This document shows, piece by piece, positions 11,943 to 24,887 of a stretch of DNA of 64,000 nucleotides (its first letter is position 1; every line of letters starts with the position of its first letter). Origin of the DNA: Hymenopellis radicata (Eukaryota; Basidiomycota; Agaricomycetes; Agaricales; Physalacriaceae); contig JADNRX010000292.1 of assembly GCA_015501595.1 (NCBI GenBank), forward strand, positions 1 through 64,000, written 5' to 3'. The notes under the pieces were generated by a model that was not told the DNA's origin, searched no databases, and saw only the letters and a list, made by a program, of their open reading frames with translations. The translations under genes were made by a program, and so were the position numbers.

Positions 11943-13628
11943 ATGTCACTGACTGATATAAACGCGCTTTTGAACGTCAAAGGCTACGCCTTTGACGACA
12001 AGGATTTGTCTGCCATCCAAACCTCGCTTACCAAAAGTGAAACAGAGTTCGAAGAGGTTTCCAAACTGAAGGCGGACCTAGAAACGAGGCTCCAGGAGAC
12101 TTCCGCCCGATTCGCGCATCTCAAGGGCGCCATTGCGGACTACAAGACAGCACTTCGGTGCAACCCTATACGCGTCCTCATTCCCGAAATCCTATCCTAC
12201 ATATTCTTGGAATATTGTGGGATTCATTCAGGACAACTTCCTTCATACCTCACCTCGCATGACCTCGCTTCTGCATTTCACGATATTTCATGTCGTCGAA
12301 ACGTGTTGCTATCAGTTTGCCGGCGGTGGCGCGCCATAACTTTAACCACGCCACGCCTCTGGGCCGCGATTGATATGAGTGGGCCATACGTTTATAGCGC
12401 GAGGACTCACCTCTATCCCCATGATAGCGCCACGCGCCTCATTCCTCCAAATGTGATAGACAAGCACTGGCAAAGAATCGATCAAGCGATTGAGAGGGCT
12501 GGTAGTGTTCCTCTTTCTATCGTGCAAAACGTTGGAGGTCACCCGTATCTTCTAGACCTCGCGTTTCGAAACAAGGAAGTGTCTGCTATGCTTCAGAAGC
12601 TTGTGGAAGTGTTACCTCGCACGCAGGAAGTTAATCTGCAGTTCGCGCCATTTGAAACAATAACGTTGCCTGCGTTGGCGGATCACCCCAGCTTTTGGCC
12701 CCATAACCCTATGCCGTATTTAAAAACTTTTCACGTATCATCACAGTATGCTGTGGATGATATGTCGCAGTGGATGCGCCATTTCCTCCGCCAGGTACCG
12801 CCAAAGCAGCTGGTCGACGTCAAGCTTTCATTTTTCGGGGATGACGGATTATTTATGGAAAACATATTGCGCATGACGCACGTCAAGCGTCTTTCTTTGT
12901 CTGCGTGCTCTCTTGCTTCCGTTCAAAGTCTCAAGAGCATGCCCCTTCTTGAAAATCTGTCCTTGTCGTTCTTGACCCCGGTCGATTTTTCGTCGGGTGG
13001 GCCTCGTCCAGTCCCCGCGTATTTGTCGCACATGTCATCCCTCACGCTTGAGGGTCCTCCCTCTTGTATTGAAGGGACCCTCAGCTGGCTCACTCTCCCC
13101 TCCCTTCAGCACTTGGACATGCGTATCACAATCTGCAACAATCTCGCAAATTTCTCCGTTTCCTCCTTACCAAACTTTTTTGAACGCTCTCAGTGCCGTT
13201 TGCAGACGCTGAATGTAAAAGACAACACATTGATCACTCCCTCGGTTTTGTTGGATGTACTTCGCCTTCAAGAGCACTCGCTCACCTCGATTTCGCTTAT
13301 CCAAGGCAGTATCGGCGAGGTCGACCGATCTGTCCTTAACTTCCTGATTGGAATGCCAAATCAGATGCCCCTTCCACTGCTAAGGCACCTACAGCTCAAG
13401 GTGGCTCCAAAGCAGGTCTCGAGCCTTTCTCGTTTGCTTCAGAATCGATTTTCTTTGGTCACTCAATCCTCCCAAGTAACACGTTTGGATTTCTGCGGAA
13501 TCAACGTACAGTCGAGAACGTCACTGTCTCCTGATTCTATCCAGAAACACAAGAACGTGATTCGGCCCTTCAAAGATGCAGGATTGGATGTTGAAATGGT
13601 GCATATTCCGAAAGGACGCCAGTGGTAG
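11943..13628 (+). CDS. F-box protein with N-terminal coiled coil
   Basis: Single-exon gene of 561 residues, starting MSLTDINALLNVKGYAFDDK. Residues about 25-80 form a coiled coil (SKLKADLETRLQETSARF). The F-box follows at about 85-150: NPIRVLIPEILSYIFLEYCG, then LLSVCRRWRAITLTTPRLW. The rest has leucine-rich-like spacing (HVKRLSLSACSLASV, LKSMPLLENLSLSF, LPSLQHLDMRI). By family it should be a substrate adaptor of an SCF ubiquitin ligase; the substrate is unknown. It sits between the two peroxidase genes on the opposite strand. This class is strongly expanded in Agaricomycetes and usually has few introns. Confidence 0.88.
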   Translation: MSLTDINALLNVKGYAFDDKDLSAIQTSLTKSETEFEEVSKLKADLETRLQETSARFAHLKGAIADYKTALRCNPIRVLIPEILSYIFLEYCGIHSGQLPSYLTSHDLASAFHDISCRRNVLLSVCRRWRAITLTTPRLWAAIDMSGPYVYSARTHLYPHDSATRLIPPNVIDKHWQRIDQAIERAGSVPLSIVQNVGGHPYLLDLAFRNKEVSAMLQKLVEVLPRTQEVNLQFAPFETITLPALADHPSFWPHNPMPYLKTFHVSSQYAVDDMSQWMRHFLRQVPPKQLVDVKLSFFGDDGLFMENILRMTHVKRLSLSACSLASVQSLKSMPLLENLSLSFLTPVDFSSGGPRPVPAYLSHMSSLTLEGPPSCIEGTLSWLTLPSLQHLDMRITICNNLANFSVSSLPNFFERSQCRLQTLNVKDNTLITPSVLLDVLRLQEHSLTSISLIQGSIGEVDRSVLNFLIGMPNQMPLPLLRHLQLKVAPKQVSSLSRLLQNRFSLVTQSSQVTRLDFCGINVQSRTSLSPDSIQKHKNVIRPFKDAGLDVEMVHIPKGRQW

Positions 13629-13768
13629 CTTCTTGCAGGTAGTATTCTCAGTCATGGTTGAATTTACAACTGCTAAAATTACATTTCTATCAACAAAGAT
13701 GAAGACCGGGAAGAGGAAATATTGTGTAAGACGCCATAGCTCTCAAGCGACCTTCGTCATCCTGATAT

Positions 13769-15566
<1,798 letters not shown>

Positions 15567-16743
15567 CCAGATGAATAGTACAAGAAGTAAAAAAAGCAAT
15601 AGCCTCATCCAATCAGCGCAACGGCAAAGAAAAATGGGCGCTGTAGTAGTAAGTATAGTCGACTGTCATCCACACGCGTGAGCCCAAAAAAAACTCTGAC
15701 AGTCAGAACCAGAAGACTCGAGCACCAGAGCGCTGGTAGCAGCAGGAACTCGTTCCAAATCAGTAACAGACTCTGCGAGACGTTCTTGAATGTCGGTGTT
15801 GGCATATACATGCGACTGGAAGCAGTCTTTCAAAGTTCTCAATCCAATGCACAGTTCCTCGTCCAGTGTCAGTCCCGTAGGGCGCACTGGCGCACATAGA
15901 GAGTGCACGGGCGCGAATAACTCGAGTCAAAAGGTCTAATATGATAACGTTAACCAAGAATAACGTCAAGCAAAATTAACAATAGTAGCGGCTTTGAACT
16001 TTTGCTGCAATCGGGTCCTCAAAAATCACATCGCCCCACACCAGAAATGTGGAAGGATGGAGTATAGACCATGCATGAGGAAATTTTTATCGAAGGGAAT
16101 GATTGACGAGCACGGAACGCAAGGCTACCGAGGACGGATGTGAGAAGTCACCGGATGGAGGAGTGAGAAAGAAGAAGTACGTTTTCTTCTGCTAGCTAGC
16201 GCGGAACCGAGGAGTGACATTCAGCCAGAGACCGTCGTTCGCCAAGTCCTGAGACGCGTTTATGGCAGTATGTTGGAGCCTTGAGAGTTGAGGTTCGAGA
16301 ACAAAGCTCCAGAACAACATCGGGGGTCGCGGCCACGAAAAGTTGAAGTCTCACCCCAAGCTAGCGGCGCGCGCGGAGCAAGACAAGCAGACAGCGTGGT
16401 ACGGTTTGTTTGATGGCGGTGGGAACCGAAAGAGCTTCCGCGTGGCCTCAACACTTCCACCTGATCGGTGACACGCAATTCATTCACCGCCGCCCGTGTA
16501 AACCGCCTCGTTCCCTCACCCGACGTCCCGCTTCCCACCAGATGGCATTTGTATATGCCTCCCCAGCTCACACACCCACGTCGTAAGCCGATAACCCATT
16601 ATCCTGGTCTAATGTAATCCATTGCTTGTGATTGGGGTACTAAATACACGGGAATTGGCACAACCGAACGTCGAAAACTGCAAAACACAAATAGCACGAT
16701 AAAATAAAGTATTTACAGGGAGATAAGATGTATTCCCAACGCC
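15567..16743. other. Intergenic region, no gene recognised
   Basis: Contains only short frames on both strands. One minus frame at 15666-15908 (LTLDEELCIGLRTLKDCF) looks somewhat protein-like but has no start, domain or splice context that I can support. The left half includes the upstream region of MnP2. Confidence 0.4.
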
Positions 16744-18352
16744 TCAGAGGCTCGATGGTAACATGTCCTCGGCGAGTTCAGCTTCCAGCCACTTGCGCGG
16801 GATAGTGTCCCCGGCGTTGAACATATTAAGCACACGCTCACCCACAGCACCGGCACATTCCTCTGCTCTGCCGAAGCCGGTCAAGCATCCACTGCGATAG
16901 CTTGCCTCGGTTAACCCAAGAAGCGAAGCAACGCTATCGCCTCTACCATAGACGTGTAAGACCACAGGCAAAGCGATCAAAGTCGGGATGTCAGCAGCCG
17001 CTGCCAGGAGCTGCTGAGCAGTATCATCTGCCGACGCCACAGACGGCGCCGCGTAGACGAGATCAATGAAAGTCGGAAAAGCTTTCAATCCGTCGTAAGC
17101 TTCGTCGACAGCCTCTCGTGCAAGGCGAGTCGTCTTCTTGGATGCATCCGGACGCGGAAGCATGTTCAGAAGGTCGTAGAGAGCTCGGGCATCCGCAGAG
17201 AGAGTCTGCGCACTTGGAGCAGTGGGCGGGGAAGGAGGACGCGACGAGGGCAGCTTGATCGTGAACCTTGCAGTTGGAGGTGTCAACGGAGGGCTAGCAG
17301 TCGGTGATCCCCGGCGCTTCTTGGCGGCACCCACCGGAGCGCTAAGTGGGGACGAAGGTGGAGAGGGAGGCACGTAAGGACGCGCCGTCAAAGCAACGAG
17401 ACTTTTCCAAATTAAGGAAATTACGTGCGTTGCCAAGACTGTTTGGGACGCTGGTGTGGTGGTATAGCGCGCGATAGCCTTGCTATAGGCTGGCATTACT
17501 GCCTGCAGGGCGATGATAGAGGGGGAAGCCTTGGCGGTCTTCCCACTTGGCGTCTCGAGAGACTCGACGAACGGCGCGAGCTCGTTCTTCATCATGCCCA
17601 AGAATGGGTTAACGATGCGGTTTACGAGAGACATCAGTCCCTCTCTAACTTGTTTGAGGCCATCTCCGCGTATGTCCCCATCTAAACCGAGTGCGAAATC
17701 ATCAAACGTCTCCAACAGTTCCCCAGCCAATGAAGAAATGCCGATTGCATGCAGCTGAGTGGGATTCAATGTGGGCACCGAAGGAACTGTGGAAGGCAGC
17801 GCCAGGAGTTGAGTGGCAGAGAGAAGCGGAACTAAGAGGGAAGATAAATTGCCCAAAAGGACAGACAGTGGGCGATGGAGGGAGCGCAGAATCGCCCGAT
17901 AGAGGTGCTGGTTGTCATTTGCAGCCCGCAGTTCTCTACTAAAGTTTGAACAATGGAGCCTAAGAAATGAATGAACCGGTGACTCACGAAGCGATCAAGG
18001 TGCCCAGCGCATGTCCACGGCCACTTGGAAGAGGGCGCCGTCCGGAAACCTGCTCGTAGGCAGCAGGTGGACCGTTGGGTTGCGCAATGGCTTTTGAAAC
18101 GGCCTCGCTCAGTTTAAGACCTAGCATCTCGAGGTAGGACCCGTCCTGAATGAGAGGAGCGGGCGCGTTGTTGGTCGCCGGCGGACCTGGAGCGGGCGAC
18201 GCACGTCTAAAAGTCGTCAAAGACAACTTGTTGAATGGCCGGGAGCGCTCCATGCCGATGCCAGAGTCTGGGCGGGAAGGCGCAGGGGCTGGGGCTGGCG
18301 ACGAAGGGCGACTGGCTGGGCGGAAGAAGGATGGGGTTTTAATGGCGTGCAT
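16744..18352 (-). CDS. Conserved-looking hypothetical protein, Pro/Ala-rich with helical domain
   Basis: Two exons joined by one intron with a GTGAGT donor (about 17943-17986). Exon 1 starts MHAIKTPSFFRPASRPSSPA and is low-complexity for about 60 residues, then has YLEMLGLKLSEAVSKAIA. Exon 2 continues ELRAANDNQHLYRAILRSLH, ISSLAGELLETFDDFALGLD and SLVNRIVNPFLGMMKNELAP. A proline-rich insert (PPSPPSSPLSAPVGAAKKRR) separates a second helical block (YDLLNMLPRPDASKKTTRLA, DIPTLIALPVVLHVYGRGDS, ASLLGLTEASYRSGCL). About 490 residues, no signal peptide or known domain seen. The long intact frame and clean intron argue for a real gene. Confidence 0.75.
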
Positions 18353-21033
18353 TGCAGAAAGATCCGGTATGTGGTAGGACGTTTTGTGGCGTTGGAAATG
18401 GAGTGTGTTCCGTGCAAAATCTATGTGGTCTCTATGGGTAGGAGTCGCCCAATCCGATTAAAGCAGAGTGCAATTATCCCATGGGTTGGATAGTACAAAA
18501 GTCGAAGAGAACGGAGGAGTATGCGAGACTCTGCGGGTCCTAAGGAGGACGGTCTGTGTCGACGAGGGTGAATGCAAGTGGTCCGAAGAGAATCTTGTTA
18601 ATCTGTTGTAAGCTGGCACAAAATGGGTCAAGCTAATTTGGCAGAGAAGCAGGATGCATACCTCAGAAAAGGACGAATCATAAGTTGTTGGCAGTTGCAA
18701 TGGCGAAATTTGTTGGGGCACCGAGGCGTCGAGAAGGAAGTTCCTTGAAATTTTCCTTTTTACGGGGGCTCTCCTTATATGACCGCATGGACATTGGATT
18801 CCCACGATCAATCATGTTCCGTGCTCCCCGCTCCCCACTCGGCGCTCTGCCATCGGAATGACTCAAATTCTGTCCAAGCCTTGTTCGTTGCTAGAGTCAA
18901 TGTCACGTTTGGCAACGACAGCGGCGCGACAGGCACACTTTCGGTTGACTCTCGTCCTAGACACAGTCAGCCAATAATTATCAGATGGAAATTAAATACC
19001 CTTGTTCTGCTTCTTGTCTTCCTTGTTTCTCTCCCTTTCATCTGCACGTAATGACGATCTTTTTGAGAACATCAGCCTGCCATTACATTGTTCTTGTACA
19101 TATGGCCCGCCACATTGTGGACTGTCACGGATCACATTCATTTCTCCTGTACATATGCTGCACTACCATGAGCATACAATAAAGGGAACAACATGAATGA
19201 AAGACTCACATTTCCGTCTATCGTGTGCTTACTTCCTCTTGTCCGTAGTCCCTTGCTCCGTTGAGACTTCAATAGATTACCCGTACATCTGATAGCAAAA
19301 CTCTCGCCTTGTGCGACGGCCCAATCCAAACGCGTACACTCGGTTGCTTGCTTCCCGAGACCTACGATGGGATCATCTGATAGCGGAAATCGTGATACGG
19401 AGCTGAGTGACCCAGGTGCCTCAAAGGCGGCACAGCGCGAAATCTGCCGTCGCGGACAACATTGGCCCTACTACGGGCGAGTGGATTTGAACGTTCACCG
19501 CAAGCCTGGGTGCAATTTGGCGCGTTTATGCGTCTCGATGGGTCACCTCATGTCGGCACACACACTGGTGGCTTCGAACACAGGGCTTCGACCGAGGTAG
19601 CCGGTGTGATATCATGGTGAACCCCAGAAGAGAAGTAAACTCGCATAAGAACGGGAACAGGGAGGTCATTGTCAACAGCGGATAGATGAAAGTGTGATGC
19701 AGAGCGGAGAAGAGTTGAAAAAATGGAGTCAAACGCGTCGCGTCGCATCACGTGTCATGCACGACGGTACCGCGTGTCAGCCGAGCCCAAAATAGAAACA
19801 CCGCCAGCTCTAGCAAATAACGTCGCGCTTTACCCACAGGCGGTCACGGTGCTCTGACTCTGAGCTGGTCGACTATATGTACCAGGCCTAGCGGATACAT
19901 GCGCGCTTTCGCTATTGGAGCTTGTGTGATGGAAGGTGATGGAGAGGTGAGCAAAGTTTCATCCGTCCTTTAGTAGTCAAATGCACTCATCGGACTCAAA
20001 GCTGCGGTCTCTGAGTTGCTTTGATATTGAAAGAAGCTGGATCTGTTTTGTACGTAGTACGACATCCTATGTGGGCACAGCGAGGCAATTTTCGAGCGTT
20101 TAACAAGGCTAACCATGCTTGAGAGTCCATACAGGTCCGAACGACGCGCTGTTTTCTTCCTACGGCTACACTTCTGCTTTTGGTTACATTACATTCCGCA
20201 GAGTATATACACCATCGTTCTGTTTCCTCTCCTCGACCGTTTCTTTCTGTCGCTGAGGAGGTACTTATGATTGTTTGTCCTTCTCGTCGTCGTGTATCAG
20301 CCCATACAGCCCCATATGGGTGTGTTTCTATACACAGTCTATTCTTTGCGCCGCTGAGGAGTCGCCTATGCTGTCTGTGTTGCTGTCCGGTCTGCCCATT
20401 CAACAGCAACGAACGCGACTGCGTGGCAGTGCGACGCGTCCATGGAGATCACGTGCGATCGACGAGGGCCCCAAAAGGAATTTGAAACCCCGCTGCGTTC
20501 AACTTTACTATCACCCCAACTTTTCCTTGACTGAATATTTACCATATAGTCGCCCTGTACGTGCGTTAAGACTCTCTCATTTTCGTCGTTGTGCTTACTG
20601 TTATGTCTGACAGCTCGGTCTCCGCGGTTGTGGACATGTCAACGTCGAGGCAGAGATTGCTTGTCTTACGATATGAACACCCACGTCCAAGACAACGGAG
20701 CCTCTTTCACTGGATGAGCGCCCGTAACAAATCCAGACCCGTATAACGCACCGCCGACCATTTTACGTTCTCCAAGGTACTTATCTGCTTATCGCATCAT
20801 GAGTTGTCTTCGTCAGGCCTCCCGGCTACTCGGAATTGCGATGGAAATGATAACGGCACCACTTGACGCTTTCAACGTTAACCCTCCTCTTCTCACATGA
20901 CCGTGGTGTTCGAATTCTGCTGGGGCCTGCCTATCCTTGTCTCACCTTATCTGCCAATCTAAAGGCGTACTTTCTCACCCTCCCTCCCTTTTTTCAGCGT
21001 TCATCCCACTCGAGTGCTATCTCAATCCGCACC
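18353..21033. other. Intergenic region, no gene recognised
   Basis: 2.7 kb holding only short frames. A minus frame at 18458-18811 and a plus frame at 20180-20610 have no domain or splice support. A pyrimidine-rich stretch runs into the ATG of the M20 gene at about 20970-21030. A possible tRNA-like T-arm near 19490 was examined and rejected. Confidence 0.4.
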
Positions 21034-22773
21034 ATGTCCGGCTCTCCTTCTCCTTATGCCCATCTCTCGATCAATGCCGATCGACTTAACGCTACACTTC
21101 ACGAAACGTGCGAGTTTGGGAATGCGCACCGTTTTGGACCGTAAGTTCTGATGCTTCGCCTACACGATAAGTCTCATATTCTATGTGTACTACCAACTAG
21201 TGGCCCTACGGATACCGGGATGGCGCGGTTATCACTGGACGACGCTGATGCGCAAGCCAGGCGCTGGTTTGTCGCCGAGATGACGCGCCTCAAGTGCAAG
21301 GTTGTTGTGGATCAGATGGGTAATATCTTCGCGACACGGTGCGGCAAAAACGCTTCTGGTGTGTTACATTTGATGTTTCCCGATCACTTACGAATAGCAA
21401 TAATGTAGCGCCACCCACCGCCATGGGATCGCACCTCGACACGCAACCCACGGGTGGAAGGTATGATGGCATTCTGGGTGTTATGGCTGCGGTTGAAGCC
21501 ATGAGAACGCTTGATGAGAATAACATCGAGACGCAATATCCTGTTGCCGTTGTTAACTGGACTAAGTGCGTTCTTCTCGCCCGGCTGTTAGCCTGCGCAT
21601 TTAATTTTACTTCTAGTGAAGAGGGGGCCCGCTTCCCAAGTCGCTCATCGCGTCACACATTTGGGCTGGTCTCTCCCCCTTGGAGAGCGGATGGAAACTC
21701 CAAGATGTCGTCAATCCGAAGCTAACAATGAAGTCTGAACTCGAGAGGATAGGTTTCTTGGGTGACCTGGAGTGCAGTTATAAAGTTAACCCTTTGGCTG
21801 CTCATTTCGAGTTGCATATTGGTTAGTCCGCATTTTACCTGCATGCGGCATACTTACTCTCGCTTGCACTTCAATAGAACAAGGTCCCATGCTCGAAGAG
21901 CAAAAATTAAAGGTCGGCGTTGTACAGGGTGGGCAGGCCTATAAATGGTTTACGCTGGATATCGAAGGAAGCGCTGCCCATACCGGGACCACCCCATTCT
22001 ACGCGCGTTCGGATGCATTACTCCTTGCGGCCAGGATCATGATCGCCAACAACGAGTTGGCCAAAAAGCACAACGGGTTAGCTTCAACGGTATAGAGGGT
22101 TTATTCCTATACATTGATGGCACTAAAATAGTCTCTCTGTGATAACAGGGTATTCTTACGCTACAGCCTGGTAGTGTGAATGTGTTTCCATCGAATGTGC
22201 GGATGACCGTGGATATTCGGCATCCTAGTGATGAAGTGCTGGATGCACTGGAGAAGGATATCAAAGTTGAGGCAGAGAGGCTTGCGAGACAAGAAAGTGA
22301 GAAGGTATGAAGAGGGCAACTTGAGCGATCTGACACACACATCCTGATCATGCGATCTAGGGTTGCCAGCTGAAATGGACCACGGATTTCGTATCTCCCA
22401 AGGTAACATTTGCGCCTGCGTGCATCGAATCGGTTAGAGCAGCGGCTGTAGCCACTGTCGGCCAAGACGCAGTGATGGATATGTATTCTGGCGCGGGGCA
22501 TGACAGGTTAATAGTTCCAGTCGCTAGCGCTGTCGCAAATCTCTCATCGTTTGATAGCTGCTCGACTTCTGCGGTGTGTCCGACGTCGATGATTTTTGTC
22601 CCATCAAAAGATGGCATCTCGCACAACCCGAAGGAATACACGTCGCCCGCGGAATGGTAAGCGATTGCATATTTCGGGTGGGTCTGCTTATGAAGACGCT
22701 GTCCATCAGTGCCACGGGAGCTCAGGTCCTTCTTCATGCCGTACTGAACTATGACGCCCAGCGCACACAGTAG
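21034..22773 (+). CDS. M20-family amidohydrolase (N-carbamoyl-L-amino acid hydrolase / allantoate amidohydrolase type)
   Basis: Zinc-dependent hydrolase of carbamoyl- or ureido-type amides in nitrogen metabolism; the exact substrate is not visible. Eight exons. Motifs in order: FGNAHRFGPGPTDTGMARLS, MGSHLDTQPTGGRYDGILGV (metal His and Asp), NWTNEEGARF (catalytic and metal Glu), HFELHIEQGPMLEEQ (metal His), SAAHTGTTPF, GSVNVFPSNVRMTVDIRHPS, MDMYSGAGHDS (His) and ISHNPKEYTSPAEW. It ends LLHAVLNYDAQRTQ. All but one junction restore frame. After NEEGARFP the frame slips by one base at CCC (21635-21637); adding one base would give KSLIASHIWAGLSPLESGW. No signal peptide, so cytosolic. Confidence 0.88.
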
Positions 22774-24035
22774 AAGGTACACAGGAATTTGCGGGAACCA
22801 GAGTGCGAACACTTTGAAATTTATCATGGAATATCACCGCAAAGCCCGTCGACTGTACGTGTGATAATCTTGACGTCCAAGCGTAGCCGTGCAGCTACTT
22901 GGTGCTTGTTGTCCTGGGGTATGATTTCCTCTCTTCCAAAGTGACAGGTGACAACCAGTGGCCTGCTCGGGTGAAGCGGTGGAGACCCTTTTCCAATCGC
23001 CGTTTGCGCTGCAGATCATAACTGTCGACGGAATGTGGATTCTGGCAGTGCAGTTACTTGGATGTTCTAGCGCAGCTACACAGCTCGGGCTGTTTATCCC
23101 GTCGTCTTCTCATCGGATTAAGAACTAGCGATGGCACGCAAGATGCATTCTGTTGATAGCTATGCACTGGCAGCAGTCGAGGTCAGGGGACTTGATCTTG
23201 TCTATGTCAGGAGCCTCCAAGAGATTGTTCCATTCTTCCACCAACCTGCAAGGGGAACTACGGTTTGAAACCAGACCTTTTTGTTGCTGAGGGCCAGAGC
23301 GGGAGAGAGGGGGTCAATACCACACAATAAGGCACCGCCTCAATCGCAACAGAGACGGTAACGCGGTTGAGGATCCTTCTCTTAATCATTGTTCGTATCA
23401 GAAATGTTGAAGGGGGATTTCCAGCACTGAGACGCTAATTTAGGCGCGACTTGGGTTGAAACAACGGAAAGCGCGAGACGCATACGTTTATGAGAGGCTT
23501 CGGGCGCGTTTAGCTATAACCTGGAACTAACGCAAATGTCAGCGATCCGTCAGCGCCACCAACATCCACCGCGCTTTGTCCAGCCCAAAGGCCACTCTCG
23601 GTTTCGACAGCCCGCCGCTAACCCCGATCTGGGGAAACATCCATTAGCTTGGATTCCGATATGTATTGGCGCCGTGCATTCCTTGGCTGTCCGCCTCTTA
23701 TTACGCTATCCAACGGCGAGTCCGAGATCGACGACGTTCCATTCGTGTCTTGACTCTTATTCGCATGAAACATCGCTAAGTTAAAAGTTAAGCTCCGTCG
23801 GTTGTGTGGCATCATATTCTGGACAACAACGCTATGTTTCAAAAGGATTGATTGAACGGCAAAGATAACAGAGTAACAAGAATGTAATGTTGGAAACTGG
23901 AAAGATGGTTAGATAACGCAGAGCGTTCGGACATCACGCTCACCTTGCCGTCGAAAATCTCGCATTCACAAACCGAGTGGAGAAGACTCGCATGGTAACC
24001 GTGAAAGAACCGTGGGGTGGGTAGGCTCCAACGTG
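22774..24035. other. Intergenic region, no gene recognised
   Basis: Short frames only (for example plus 23536-23784 and minus 23618-23842), without domain, signal peptide or splice support. It separates the convergent M20 and mL49 genes. Confidence 0.4.
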
Positions 24036-24451
24036 TCAGAAGCCCTTGCTCGCGAGCCACTCCATAACGCTATCCTTGCAGCGTCCACCCTGAATAACCA
24101 CATGTCTATTGCGCACTGTGCTAATTTTTGCTGAGGAATTGGGAAAGAGGGTGGTTGTCAGGTCATTAACAAGGTCCTAGCGGAGCCAATTTAATTCATG
24201 TAAGGAGGGAAAATGAATGGGCGGCCCACAGCAACATTGCCATCGACGTTTCGGATGTAAACGAGATAGCGCGAGCCGGCGTTGCGCACGTCGGAATAGA
24301 CGGGCAGGGAACCACGGGAGTTTCTGGCGACGTGGTACAGCAATTGCGGTCGCAGCATCAAATCAAACACCTTCTGTTGCAATTCTGGTGGCCGAGAAAA
24401 GAGAAGTGACGTATGACGTAAAATTTGAGATGGAAAAGGGCAGTGTGCCAT
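24036..24451 (-). CDS. IMG2: Mitochondrial large-subunit ribosomal protein mL49 (IMG2 family)
   Basis: Nuclear-encoded component of the mitochondrial large ribosomal subunit. Exon 1 gives MAHCPFPSQILRHTSLLF, a plausible targeting sequence, then YHVARNSRGSLPVYSDVRN and SRYLVYIRNVDGNVA. A short intron (GTGGGC donor, CTAG acceptor) leads to exon 2, DLVNDLTTTLFPNSSAKIST, VRNRHVVIQGGRCKDSVMEW and LASKGF with the stop. Length about 120 residues and the terminal GG-x-W...GF pattern match the family. The start is the first ATG upstream in frame. It is divergent from the small gene at 24541, with 89 bp between the ATGs. Confidence 0.85.
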
Positions 24452-24464
24452 ATTTGGACCGTCC

Positions 24465-24473
24465 TATATAAAT
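24465..24473 (+). promoter_or_regulatory. TATA box in the divergent promoter
   Basis: TATATAAAT lies 68-76 bp before the ATG at 24541 and 14 bp from the start of mL49, so it most likely serves the plus-strand gene. Confidence 0.5.
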
Positions 24474-24540
24474 TGACACCCTCCACACGCAACGGAATGT
24501 TTAAGCCCCCACGACCGCTCCTCTTCTTCCCTCCCACAAT

Positions 24541-24887
24541 ATGAACATGAACATGATGTGCTGGTCGCAGGCCCCCGCGCCCTTCTTCAATTATTCGCGC
24601 CCTGGTACGTTCCTTTCATAGACGCCACTGTACTACTACTCACCGTATGTCGTACAGCCGTAACATACGTTGTCTGCACCGCGCCACTCGTGGCACCAAA
24701 GCCGCTCCCGTTCCACTCCCCCACATTCCTCCAATTCACCCACCTACCTGACCTGGATCAGGATCTCTCCCATCCGCCGTACACATACAGGGAGCCCGCC
24801 TCCAAGGCCATCCGCACGACGATCAAGAAATCCCGTGCCTTGCCCTATCCCCATCCCGCATCCAGACCAAGAAAGGCTTCCGCATAA
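24541..24887 (+). CDS. Small unrecognised protein, two exons
   Basis: ATG at 24541 opens MNMNMMCWSQAPAPFFNYSR. A GTACGT donor and ACAG acceptor remove an intron of about 50 nt, and exon 2 continues VTYVVCTAPLVAPKPLPFHS, DLDQDLSHPPYTYREPASKA and IRTTIKKSRALPYPHPASRP to a stop at 24885-24887. About 90 residues, proline-rich with a basic end. No domain was recognised. Support comes from the TATA box at a usual distance and a clean splice pair; conservation is unknown. Confidence 0.45.

Noticed and set aside
19440..19560. tRNA-like T-arm (GTTCAAATCC on the minus strand)
   Set aside because: No matching D-arm, anticodon stem or acceptor stem can be formed around it.
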